Assembly (NCBI RefSeq): GCF_016862315.1
Contig: NZ_BOMS01000043.1
Coordinates: 1 to 64,000, forward strand
Reading direction: 5' to 3'
Source: Actinoplanes palleronii
Lineage (GTDB): Bacteria > Actinomycetota > Actinomycetes > Mycobacteriales > Micromonosporaceae
DNA length: 64,000 nt
Shown piece after piece: positions 16,304 to 24,957 of the stretch. The stretch's first letter is position 1. Every line of letters starts with the position of its first letter. The notes beneath the pieces were generated by a model. That model made no database searches. It worked only from the letters and a program-made list of their open reading frames with translations, and was not told the origin of the DNA. A program made the position numbers and the translations under genes.

Positions 16304-17201
16304 CGTATCCGGGTCGCGGACGGCGACCGGAAACTGACCGACTACGAGGTCGCCGTGCTCCTCGCGAACCGCAGGGAGCCGAGATATGACGTCGCCCCGG
16401 TGCCGGCGGCAGCCCTTGACGACCTCGACCCCGATTGCCGAATGCATCCGGGTGCTGAAGCGGAACATGCGCCGACGGAGCATCGTCTCCGGGACCTTCC
16501 GGGTCGACGAGTGGGAGTACCCCGAGGAGGTGCTCCGGGAAGCCTTGGTCAACGCGCTCGTCCACCGCGACTACTCGGAGAACGCGCGTGGCATGCAGGT
16601 GCAGGTCGAGATGTATCCGGACAGGTTGGTGATCCGGAATCCGGGCGGCCTCTACGGGCCGGTCGAGGTCGGTTCGCTCGGCGTGAGCACCGTCACCTCC
16701 TCGCGTAACCGGGCACTTCTCAAGATCCTTGAGGACACTCCGTACGGGGACGGGCAGATGGTCTGTGAGAACCGGGGCACGGGGATCGCCCGGATGCTGG
16801 TCGTGCTGGGCGAGGCGGGGATGGAACCACCCCGGTTCAGCGACGACATCTCGTCCTTCAGCGTCGAGTTCCCCAATCACACTCTTCTCGACGAGGAAGC
16901 GCTCGGCTGGCTGGCGTCTCTCGGCCTGCGCCCGCTGTCGAGATCGCAGATGACGGCGCTCGTCATGATGCGTAACGGCGCGGTCCTGACCAACAGCGGT
17001 TACCGCGCCTCGACCGGGGTCCGGGACAGCCGTTCGGCGACTCGTGACCTCAAGGAACTCGTGGATGCCGGCGTGGTCGAGCAGGCGGGGACACGGGGCT
17101 CGACGACGTATCAGGTCGCGAGCCCGGTGCAGGCACCCGTGGTCCTGACCGCGAACGAGGAAGGGATCCTGGCCGCCCTCTGGGGCATCGTCCCGCGGTG
17201 A
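16304..17201 (+). pseudogene. Broken AlbA/Schlafen-type ATP-binding regulator
   Basis: Two pieces of one gene lie in different frames. Up to about 16435 one frame encodes RKLTDYEVAVLLANRREPRYD, the end of the AlbA_2 (Schlafen-like) domain seen in actinobacterial ATP-binding regulators. From about 16430 another frame continues with IAECIRVLKRNM, then WEYPEEVLREALVNALVHRDYS and IRNPGGLYGP, the RecG-like HATPase domain, and a C-terminal winged-helix region. Most of the N-terminal domain and the linker are missing, and the junction shifts frame. The second piece could still be translated from ATG 16386 (271 residues), so a truncated product cannot be excluded. Confidence 0.75.
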
Positions 17202-17207
17202 AACGGA

Positions 17208-17239
17208 CGAGCCCGGAAACCGTGAGGTCTCCGGGCTCG
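17208..17239. terminator. Bidirectional terminator between pseudogene and ppc
   Basis: CGAGCCCGGA pairs with TCCGGGCTCG (10 bp), with ACC/GGT extending the inner stem. It sits between convergent genes and could serve both. No strong T run is present. Confidence 0.65.
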
Positions 17240-17254
17240 CTCGGCAGTGCGGGA

Positions 17255-20053
17255 TCAGCCGGTGTTGCGCATGCCGGCGGCGATGCCGTTCACCGTGGTC
17301 AGCAGGGCACGCTCCAGCGCCGTCGAATCCGACGGGCCGCGCCGCACGCCGGGCGCGGCCGGTAGCTGGCGGGCCGTCTCGCCCAGGTCGCGGTACTGGC
17401 GCAGCAGCGCCACCTGCAGGTGGTGCAGCGGCTCCAGGTACGTGTCCCGGACGCCCAGCGTGCGGGACAGCTCGGGCTGGTTGGAGAGCAGTGCCGTCCC
17501 GCCGGTGATGGCCAGGACCTCGCGGACGGTCCGGTCGTACTCCGCCTCGATGGTGGCGAAGATCGGGTGGAGGTTCTCCGGCACCAGCGTCTCGACGTAG
17601 CGTCGGGCGATCGACAGGTCGGTCTTGGCCAGCATCATCTCGACGTTCGAGAGGAACGTGCGGAAGAACTGCCAGTGCTCGTGCATGGCGTCCAGTTCGG
17701 AGCCGAGACCTGCCTCGCGGACCGCGGCCAGGCCGGTGCCGACGCCGAACCAGCCGGGCACGATCTGCCGGGTCTGCGTCCAGCCGAACACCCACGGGAT
17801 GGCCCGCAGGCCGCCCAGCCCGGCGTCCGCGTTCGGCCGCTTGGCCGGTCGGGAGCCGATGTTCAGGGCGCCGAGCAGCTCGGTCGGGGTGGCCGCCCAG
17901 AAGTACGCGGGCAGGTCCGGGTTCTCGACCAGCTGCCGGTACGCCGTGAACGCCGCGTCCGAGGCGGTGTCCATGGTGGCGTCCCAGACCTCGAGCCGGA
18001 CCGGGTCGACCGAGAGCGTGGTGTGCAGCAGGGTGGCCTGCAGCACCGCGGCGACGGTCAGTTCCAGGTTCTCCCGGGCCAGGGCCGGCACGGTGTACTT
18101 GTCCGAGATGACCTCGCCCTGCTCGGTCACCTTGATCGCGCCGTCCAGCGTGCCGTACGGCTGGGCCAGGATCGCCTCGTGGGTGGGGCCGCCACCGCGC
18201 CCGACGGTGCCGCCCCGGCCGTGGAACAGCCGCAGCCGCACACCGTGCCGCGCGGCCACGTCACGCAGCGAGCGCTGCGCCTTGTGGATCCGCCACTGGC
18301 TGGTGGTGATACCGGCCTCCTTGTTGGAGTCCGAATATCCGAGCATGACTTCCTGCAGGTCGCCGCGGGCCCGGACGATCTCCCGGTAGGCCGGCAGGGA
18401 CAGCATCTCGTCGAGCAGGTCACCGCCGGCGTCCAGCTCGGCCGGGGTCTCCAGGAGCGGCACGATGCCGACCCGGGCCCGCCCGGTCTGGATGTCGATC
18501 AGGCCGGCCTCGCGGGCCAGCACGGCCGCGGCGAGCACGTCGTCGACGCCGAGGGTCATCGAGATGATGTACGACTCGATGACGTCCGCCCCGAACCGGT
18601 CCTGTGACTCCCGGATCGTGTGGAACACGTCGAACGTCTTGCGCGCCGAGTCGGTCAGCGGGGTGTCCGCGCTGGACAGCGGCCGCCGGCCGGTCAACTC
18701 GGTGGCGAGCAGCTTGGTGCGCTCGGTCCGGTCCAGGGTGTCGTAGTCGTCGATCTCGCCGACCTGGGCGTACATCTGCTGGAGCACCTCGTGGTGCTTC
18801 TCGGCGTGCTCGCGCACGTCGAGCGTGGCCAGCTGCAGGCCGAACGCGGACGCCTGCCGGATCGCGGTGGACACCACGCCGAGCGCGGACAGCTGACCGG
18901 AGTTGCGGGCCAGCGAGGCGCGCATCAGCTCCAGGTCGGCGATCAGCTCTTCGCTGCCCAGGTAGTCGCGGCCGGCCACGTGCGGGGTGTCGCGCTGCAG
19001 CCGGGTCCGGGTGTTCGTCAGCTTCGCCTTGATCGCCCGGACCTTCAGGCGGTACGGCTCCTCGGCGTTGACCCGGCGGAACCGGTCGGCGACCTCGGGC
19101 AGGCTGTCCAGGTCCTGCGCGAGGCTGGCGGAGAGGTCGAGGGACACCCCGCGCAGCCGGCGGGAGACGGACAGCTCGTCGATCAGCTTGTCCATCGCCT
19201 TCTCGGCGGACTGGATGCCGTGCTCGTGCTGGATCAGCAGCACGTCGCGGGTGACCTTCGGGGTGACGAACGGGTTGCCGTCCCGGTCGCCGCCGATCCA
19301 GGTGCCGAACGTGAGCGGGCGGAACGTCGGCGCGGTCTCCACGCCCAGCCGGCGCAGCGTCTCGGCCAGGTCGTCGAGCACCTGCGGTGCGGCCTCGGCG
19401 TACAGGTCCTTGAGGTAGTAGACCGCGTTGCGGGCCTCGTCGGTCGGGTCCGGCCGGTCCAGGCGCAGCTCGTCGGTCTGCCAGAGCAGGTCGATCAGCT
19501 CGGCCAGGCGCTTGGTGGAGACCGTGGTGTCGGTGTCGCCGAACAGCGCGGCGGCGGCCGACTCGGCGTCCAGCGAGTCGGCGACCTGACGCAGCTTCGA
19601 CAGGATCGACCGGCGGGCGGCCTCGGTCGGGTGCGCGGTGAAGACCGGACGGACCGCGAGCCGGCGGGCGGCCGAGGCGATCTCGTCGGCCGGCACACCC
19701 TGCTCGGCGATCCGCTTGGCGGCCTGGTCCAGCCAGCCACCCTCTTTGGCGCGGCGGCGGCGCAGATCGCGGGCGCGGTGCACCTGCTCGGTGATGTTGG
19801 CCAGGTGGAAGTAGGTGGAGAACGCTCGGGCCAGCTTGGTCCCGGTGGTGATGTCCATGGCGCCGAGCCGTGCGGCGGCGGCCGGGACATCCTGTCGGAC
19901 CAGCGCGCGGATCTCCTCGACCAGGTCGAGCAGCGGCCGGCCCTCTTGACGGGCCAGCGTCTGGCCGAGCAATGTGCCGATCCGACGGATATCGGCACGT
20001 AGCTCAGCGTCGGGCCCATCCCGCTCGTCGAGATGGGCAGCCTGCTCTGTCAT
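17255..20053 (-). CDS. ppc: Phosphoenolpyruvate carboxylase
   Basis: A 932-residue cytosolic enzyme that adds bicarbonate to PEP to give oxaloacetate and replenish the TCA cycle. It shows both active-site signatures: VFTAHPTEAARRSIL with catalytic His141, and LRLFHGRGGTVGRGGGPTH, the glycine-rich PEP loop. GYSDSNKEAGITTSQW is also diagnostic. The C-terminus ends in AAGMRNTG, the conserved tail needed for activity. Length is normal for bacterial PEPC. It is monocistronic by position, 126 bp downstream of the GH6 gene. Confidence 0.97.
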   Translation of the reverse strand: MTEQAAHLDERDGPDAELRADIRRIGTLLGQTLARQEGRPLLDLVEEIRALVRQDVPAAAARLGAMDITTGTKLARAFSTYFHLANITEQVHRARDLRRRRAKEGGWLDQAAKRIAEQGVPADEIASAARRLAVRPVFTAHPTEAARRSILSKLRQVADSLDAESAAAALFGDTDTTVSTKRLAELIDLLWQTDELRLDRPDPTDEARNAVYYLKDLYAEAAPQVLDDLAETLRRLGVETAPTFRPLTFGTWIGGDRDGNPFVTPKVTRDVLLIQHEHGIQSAEKAMDKLIDELSVSRRLRGVSLDLSASLAQDLDSLPEVADRFRRVNAEEPYRLKVRAIKAKLTNTRTRLQRDTPHVAGRDYLGSEELIADLELMRASLARNSGQLSALGVVSTAIRQASAFGLQLATLDVREHAEKHHEVLQQMYAQVGEIDDYDTLDRTERTKLLATELTGRRPLSSADTPLTDSARKTFDVFHTIRESQDRFGADVIESYIISMTLGVDDVLAAAVLAREAGLIDIQTGRARVGIVPLLETPAELDAGGDLLDEMLSLPAYREIVRARGDLQEVMLGYSDSNKEAGITTSQWRIHKAQRSLRDVAARHGVRLRLFHGRGGTVGRGGGPTHEAILAQPYGTLDGAIKVTEQGEVISDKYTVPALARENLELTVAAVLQATLLHTTLSVDPVRLEVWDATMDTASDAAFTAYRQLVENPDLPAYFWAATPTELLGALNIGSRPAKRPNADAGLGGLRAIPWVFGWTQTRQIVPGWFGVGTGLAAVREAGLGSELDAMHEHWQFFRTFLSNVEMMLAKTDLSIARRYVETLVPENLHPIFATIEAEYDRTVREVLAITGGTALLSNQPELSRTLGVRDTYLEPLHHLQVALLRQYRDLGETARQLPAAPGVRRGPSDSTALERALLTTVNGIAAGMRNTG

Positions 20054-20178
20054 CGGGGCGCTCCTTCACTCGGATGGCTCCAGGACGGCGCTGTCCCGAC
20101 TTCGCCGATCGTATCGGCGTACCCCGGCGCGGGGGTGAATTGAGTCAAGAGTCTCACGGTCGTTCAGGCGACCGCCGG

Positions 20179-21198
20179 TCACCTGGCCAGACCGAGTGCG
20201 TAGCTCGGGTACCACTGACCTGCGGGGGGAGCTCCGCCGCCGCAGGCGCCGTCGGATTCCCCGGGACGTTTCACCCATAGGTACGCATCGGCCAGCGTAT
20301 TTCCGGTCCGCATCGTGGGCGGGTGGCCGAGCCGTCGGCCGGGCGGGTTGCACCAGTGCCGGTCACCGGCGCCACGGCGGGCCGGTCCGTTGCCATTGCG
20401 ACTGGTATCGATCACGAAGTGCGCTCCGCCGAGCAGCTTGGAGAGCTCCATTCCGTACCCCATGTTGTCGGTCGTCGTCTCGAAATTGGCGACGTTGAGC
20501 GCAAAACCTCGCGCCCGGGTCGCGCCTGCGCGCCGCAGTGCCGGCGCCATCCGGGCGGCCGGGACCCAGGTCGGGTTGCCGGCGTCGAGGTAGATCCGTA
20601 CGCCGGGCAGCGCGCGCAGCGTGTCGATCGCGCCGGCCAGCAGGGTGAGGCGTTCGGCGGCCCGCTGCGGCCCGAGGCACCCGGTCAGCGCGTGCGCCAC
20701 GGCGTCCGGTTCGAGGATCACCAGGGCGTGGTGCCCACGCAGGGCCGCGGCCATCGAGGAGACCCATTTCCGGTACGACGGAGCGTCCGCGGCGCCGCCC
20801 GCCGAGTGCCCGGCGCAATCCCGGTGCGGGATGTTGTAGAGCACCAGCACGGGCAGCCGCCGTGCCCGGGCCGCTGCGGTGACCAGCTGTCGCGCCCGGC
20901 CGACGGTGGCCGCCCGGGAGTCGGTGAACCAACTCGCCACCGGACGTGCGGCGATCCGGCGCACCAGGGCCGCCTCCACGGTGCGCCCGGCCCGCCGCAA
21001 TGTCCGCAGGTGATCAGCGGCCGCGCCGGTCGGGTCGACGTAGAGCACCGATGCGTCCAGCGGCGCGGCCTCCGGAACCCGGACCGGCGGCATCGGATCG
21101 CGGTCGCGCAGCAGGGTCACCGCGGCCGTGGCAAGCACCACCGCGGTGACCAGCGTGCAGTTGCGCAGCCGGCCGGTCTTGTAGAGGTGCCGGGCCAT
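20179..21198 (-). CDS. cslZ: GH6 family endoglucanase (CslZ-like)
   Basis: A 339-residue membrane-anchored or secreted hydrolase of family 6. One N-terminal hydrophobic segment (~12-31) is followed by the catalytic domain. Family motifs are VLVLYNIPHRDCAGHSAGG (catalytic-acid region), ALVILEPDAVA, ARGFALNVANFETT, HFVIDTSRNGNG and WCNPPGRRLG, with WVKRPGESDGAC at the end. All expected acidic residues look intact. I start at ATG 21198, 4 bp after the GlxA stop; an in-frame extension to 21321 lies within glxA. In Streptomyces a GH6 protein of this kind follows cslA-glxA and remodels the CslA-made glycan at hyphal tips. Confidence 0.88.
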   Translation of the reverse strand: MARHLYKTGRLRNCTLVTAVVLATAAVTLLRDRDPMPPVRVPEAAPLDASVLYVDPTGAAADHLRTLRRAGRTVEAALVRRIAARPVASWFTDSRAATVGRARQLVTAAARARRLPVLVLYNIPHRDCAGHSAGGAADAPSYRKWVSSMAAALRGHHALVILEPDAVAHALTGCLGPQRAAERLTLLAGAIDTLRALPGVRIYLDAGNPTWVPAARMAPALRRAGATRARGFALNVANFETTTDNMGYGMELSKLLGGAHFVIDTSRNGNGPARRGAGDRHWCNPPGRRLGHPPTMRTGNTLADAYLWVKRPGESDGACGGGAPPAGQWYPSYALGLAR

Positions 21199-21202
21199 CG
21201 GC

Positions 21203-23152
21203 TCAGCGCACCCGGACCCAGCGGCCGGCCGACGGCACGCCCGCGGCGTCGACCAGGAAGAGCATGTACCAGCCGGAGGGCACCAACCCGGTGCCGTCGG
21301 GCACGCCGACGTCGACGCCACCGTCCGCCGGCCGCACGGTCAGCGCGACCGAACGCTGATCGGTGTCGGTCACGTGGGTGACCGAGCTGGGGCGCAGCAG
21401 CCGGGCCGAGGTGATCCGGGCGGCGTCCGGGGTGGTGAACCGGGCGGTGGCGCCGCGGGACACCTCGGCCGGCCCGCCGGTGATCGCCGGGCGGGCGCCG
21501 CGGAACAGGTACGGCGGGCTGTAGATCTCGATCCGCTGCTCGAACGTGCCGGCGTTCTTCCCGGTCTCGTCGTAGAGCGGGTCGCTGCCCAGGGTGATCA
21601 CCCGGCCGTCCGGGAGCAGGATGCCCTCGGAGTGGTAGTTGCGGCCGACCGTCGACTCGGCGGCGGTGGTGAACGCGTTGCGCCGCGGGTCGTAGAACTG
21701 CGCGTTGTACAGGTCGCTGCGGTGCTCGCCGTGGTACTCGCCGCCCCGGTAGCCGGACGAGCCACCGGTGGTGAAGACCGTGTCGTCCGGCATCACCACT
21801 GTGGACAGGTAGCGGGCCGGCTTCGGCAGGTCCGGCCCGGGCCGGTACTCGGGCTTCGCGGCGGACAGGTCGACCACGTCGGTGCGCGCCGTGGACACCT
21901 CCGACTCGCCGACGCCGCCACCGCCGAGGATCATCACCTTCTGGTCCTGTGCCGGCGGGAGCAGCACCGACGAGCTGGTCTCGTTGAGCTGCGGGTCACG
22001 CAGCCCGGGCACCGGGCGGAACGCGTTGCGCCCCAGGTCCCAGACGCCCGGGGTACGCCCCTCGGTGTCCGAGCCGTAGCCCGCGTTCGAGCCGGAGTAG
22101 AAGATCCGGCCGTCGGCCATCAGGTGCAGGCCCGGGTAGGTGGGGAAGTAGCGCTTCCAGCGCGGCTCGGCGGTCCACTTCTTCTGCTGGTGGTGGTACC
22201 GCTCGTTGCGGCCGGGCAGCACCCGGCCGAACTGGTCCAGGCCGGAGACCGCGAGCACGTCACCGTCGGGCAGCCCGACCAGGGTCGGGTACCAGCGGTG
22301 GTCGGTCAGGTCGCCGGTACGCACGTACTTCTCGGTGACCGGGTCGAACTCGTACGAGGTGCGGTCGCCGCCGTACTCCTGCTTCTCCCGGGTGATCTTG
22401 TCGGAGACGCCGTACAGGTTGCGGGCGTCCGGGCCGGACAGGCCGGCCACCGTGTACTGGGCCGGGGCCTTGACGACCGCGCCGTCACCCTTGCGGACGG
22501 CGTCCACCCAGACCTCGGCCTGACCGGCGAACACGGCGACGTGCTGCCCGTGCGTGACCTTGCGGGCGGCCGGGACGGTCAGCTTGCTGCGGGTGCGGTA
22601 TTCGAGGCCGGTCGCCGAGAGCAGCTTGGTGCCCTTGACCAGGACCCGGGGGCCGCCGTCCGGTGACTCGTTCTTGATCTTCATGACTCCGGCGGCGTGC
22701 TCGACGTCCTTCTCCAGCACCTCGTACGACTTGGTGCCGCCGGCGATCAGCAGCTTGCCGTCGGGCAGGAAGGTGTGCCCGGCGCAGAACACGTCGGTCG
22801 GCGTGTGCACCTCGGTGAACTCGTCGGTGGCCGGGTCGTAGAGCACGGTCCGGAACGACTTGGCCTCGAACTCGTCCCGGTTGTTCCCGCTGCCCGCGAC
22901 GATCAGCACCTTGCCGGTGTGCAGCAGGGCCGCGTGGATCGCGTTGACCCGGAAGTCGCGAGGGACCGGCAGACGCGACCAGTGCCCGTAGTCCTCTTTG
23001 TACGACTGCCGGTTGATCTGGAACTCGTGCACGGCGTGCGCGCCGGCCGCCACCATCGGGCGGTTGGCCAGCGCCACGCCCGCGGTGACCAGCAACGCGG
23101 CCAGCACGCTCAGCAACCGGCGGACGAGCGTGGGACGATTGCGCGGCTTCAT
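21203..23152 (-). CDS. glxA: GlxA-like radical copper oxidase
   Basis: A 649-residue exported oxidase related to galactose oxidase. Residues ~10-29 form a membrane anchor, the middle is a kelch beta-propeller with repeated LPDGK/RxxxxGG blades, and the last ~100 residues are the galactose-oxidase C-terminal domain. Candidate copper and cofactor residues are Cys123 in DVFCAGHTFLP (partner of the Tyr-Cys cross-link), W287 in DHRWYPT, Tyr in ERYHHQ, the Tyr-His pair in GRNYHSEGILLPDG, and His in VTHVTDTDQR. It overlaps the CslA stop as ATGA. In Streptomyces, GlxA acts on the CslA glycan and needs copper delivery. Confidence 0.9.
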   Translation of the reverse strand: MKPRNRPTLVRRLLSVLAALLVTAGVALANRPMVAAGAHAVHEFQINRQSYKEDYGHWSRLPVPRDFRVNAIHAALLHTGKVLIVAGSGNNRDEFEAKSFRTVLYDPATDEFTEVHTPTDVFCAGHTFLPDGKLLIAGGTKSYEVLEKDVEHAAGVMKIKNESPDGGPRVLVKGTKLLSATGLEYRTRSKLTVPAARKVTHGQHVAVFAGQAEVWVDAVRKGDGAVVKAPAQYTVAGLSGPDARNLYGVSDKITREKQEYGGDRTSYEFDPVTEKYVRTGDLTDHRWYPTLVGLPDGDVLAVSGLDQFGRVLPGRNERYHHQQKKWTAEPRWKRYFPTYPGLHLMADGRIFYSGSNAGYGSDTEGRTPGVWDLGRNAFRPVPGLRDPQLNETSSSVLLPPAQDQKVMILGGGGVGESEVSTARTDVVDLSAAKPEYRPGPDLPKPARYLSTVVMPDDTVFTTGGSSGYRGGEYHGEHRSDLYNAQFYDPRRNAFTTAAESTVGRNYHSEGILLPDGRVITLGSDPLYDETGKNAGTFEQRIEIYSPPYLFRGARPAITGGPAEVSRGATARFTTPDAARITSARLLRPSSVTHVTDTDQRSVALTVRPADGGVDVGVPDGTGLVPSGWYMLFLVDAAGVPSAGRWVRVR

Positions 23153-24957
23153 GCGCCGGTTTCCTTCCGGGAGCGGGCCCGGCCGGTCAGCCAGAGCACG
23201 ACAGGGGTGAGACAGATCAGCAGGTTGAGGGCGGGCCAGAGGTACATGGCCGGGTCGACGTGGTCGACGAACGGTGAGATCACCAGCAGGGCGGTGTAGA
23301 ACGCGGCCCAGCGCAGCCCGGGACCGAACGTGGCGAGCCGGTCCGGGCTCGTCGAGTCGCCCTTCGGGGTGACCACAAAACCGGCGCCGCGACGCAGCAG
23401 CGCGCCGATCATCGAGGAGACGTAGACCGGGGTGCACAGCGTGGACGCCAGCATCCCGCGCAGGCCGGTCGAGCCGGACTCCTCGTGCGGGCTGACGTTG
23501 TGCCGCCGGTTGAACAGGTAGAGCCCGACCTGGAAGAGCGCGGCGTCCACATAGAGCATCAGCCAGACCTGCTGCGGCACCGGCACACCCTTGGCGCCGA
23601 GCAGCAGGAAGCAGGTGGCGTTGACCGCGCCCAGCAGCCAGGCCACCGCGGTCAGCGGGTAGTACGACATCAGCAGCGCGTAGTGCATCGCCCGGCCCGC
23701 ACCGAGGCGCCGGATCAGGCCGAGGAACCGGCGGGCCACCACCTCGTCGGTGCCCCGCGACCAGCGGTGCTGCTGGGTGAAGAAGTCGGTCCACGAGGAC
23801 GGCCCCTCGCCGACCGCGAGGACGTCCGGTGTGTAGACCGAGCGCCAGCGCTGCCCGGTCGCGGCGTTCTTCGCGGCGTGCACGGCCAGGCTCGTCGCCA
23901 TGTCCTCGGTGATCGAGTCCTGCAGCCCGCCGATGCTCTTGAGCGCCGCGATCCGTACCGCGTTGTTCGTGCCGACCAGCATGGCGATGCCGCGCCGGTT
24001 GCCGGCCCGCTGCAGCAGCGAGTGGAACAGGTACTGCTGCGACTCGGCCCAGCGGGTGATCCGGTTGTCGTAGTTGCCGTACACCTGCGGGCCGACCACG
24101 AACGCCACGTCCGGGTCCCGGAAGTAGCCGAGCAGCCGCTCGCAGAAGTTCGGCAGCGGCACGTGGTCCGGGTCCACCGAGACGAACACGTCGTACGCGT
24201 CGCCGTGCGCGTCCAACCACGAGTTGTAGTTGCCGTGCTTGGTCTTGGCCTTGAACGCGCCGCTCCCGGTGTTCCACCGCTCCACGCCCTTGCGGCTGAA
24301 GTGGCGAATGCCCCGCCGCTGGCACATCAGCTTGACCCGCGGGTCGTCGCCCTCGTCGAGCAGCCAGACCTCGTAGTGGCCGTCGTAGCGGACCTTCCGG
24401 GCCGCGCGCAGGGTCTTCTCCACCATCTCGATCGGCTCCTTGCCGGGCACGATGGTGGTCAGGAACGCGATCCGCATGCCGGTGTCCGGCACGACCGGTT
24501 GCGGATCACGGGCCCAGAGCGTGGCCAGGCACAGCGTCACGACGTTGACCAGCCGGAACAGCTCGATCACGGTGGTCGCCGCGATCATGCTGCAGGTGGC
24601 CGCGAAGAGCACCGGGCGCAGCCGGGGGTCGGGGATCGCGATCGAGGCGACCAGCCAGCCGAGGAACGAGCTCTCGAAGGCGAACGCGAACAGGGTGATC
24701 AGCAGGGTGCGTACCGGCCGGCGCGGCGACATCCGGTGCATCCGGACCCGGTACGGCTCGTCGCCCTCCGGCGGCGGGTCGGCGGGCCCGGCCAGCACGC
24801 TGTAGGCGCTGTAGTTGTACCGGGACATGACGAGCGTCGAACCGGCCGCGGCGGCGTTCATCGGCGCACGCCCGGGCCGGGTCCGCTGGCCGGGGATGTC
24901 GGACGTGTCGTGGGCAGGCTGGGATGCCCCGGGATCCGGGGTGTGCAGGAGGCTCAT
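23149..24957 (-). CDS. cslA: CslA-like cellulose synthase-like glycosyltransferase
   Basis: A 602-residue membrane GT2 enzyme. Two N-terminal helices (~85-140) precede the catalytic domain, and about five C-terminal helices form the channel. All processive-GT motifs are present: DEGDD (201-205), VDPDH (261-265), TED (350-352) and QQHRW (395-399). It would polymerise a beta-glucan (cellulose-like) from a nucleotide sugar and extrude it. I start at ATG 24957, which overlaps the stop of the upstream HoxX-like gene by one base (TGATG). A longer in-frame reading enters that gene and was rejected. Order cslA-glxA-cslZ matches the Streptomyces tip-glycan locus. Confidence 0.92.
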   Translation of the reverse strand: MSLLHTPDPGASQPAHDTSDIPGQRTRPGRAPMNAAAAGSTLVMSRYNYSAYSVLAGPADPPPEGDEPYRVRMHRMSPRRPVRTLLITLFAFAFESSFLGWLVASIAIPDPRLRPVLFAATCSMIAATTVIELFRLVNVVTLCLATLWARDPQPVVPDTGMRIAFLTTIVPGKEPIEMVEKTLRAARKVRYDGHYEVWLLDEGDDPRVKLMCQRRGIRHFSRKGVERWNTGSGAFKAKTKHGNYNSWLDAHGDAYDVFVSVDPDHVPLPNFCERLLGYFRDPDVAFVVGPQVYGNYDNRITRWAESQQYLFHSLLQRAGNRRGIAMLVGTNNAVRIAALKSIGGLQDSITEDMATSLAVHAAKNAATGQRWRSVYTPDVLAVGEGPSSWTDFFTQQHRWSRGTDEVVARRFLGLIRRLGAGRAMHYALLMSYYPLTAVAWLLGAVNATCFLLLGAKGVPVPQQVWLMLYVDAALFQVGLYLFNRRHNVSPHEESGSTGLRGMLASTLCTPVYVSSMIGALLRRGAGFVVTPKGDSTSPDRLATFGPGLRWAAFYTALLVISPFVDHVDPAMYLWPALNLLICLTPVVLWLTGRARSRKETGA

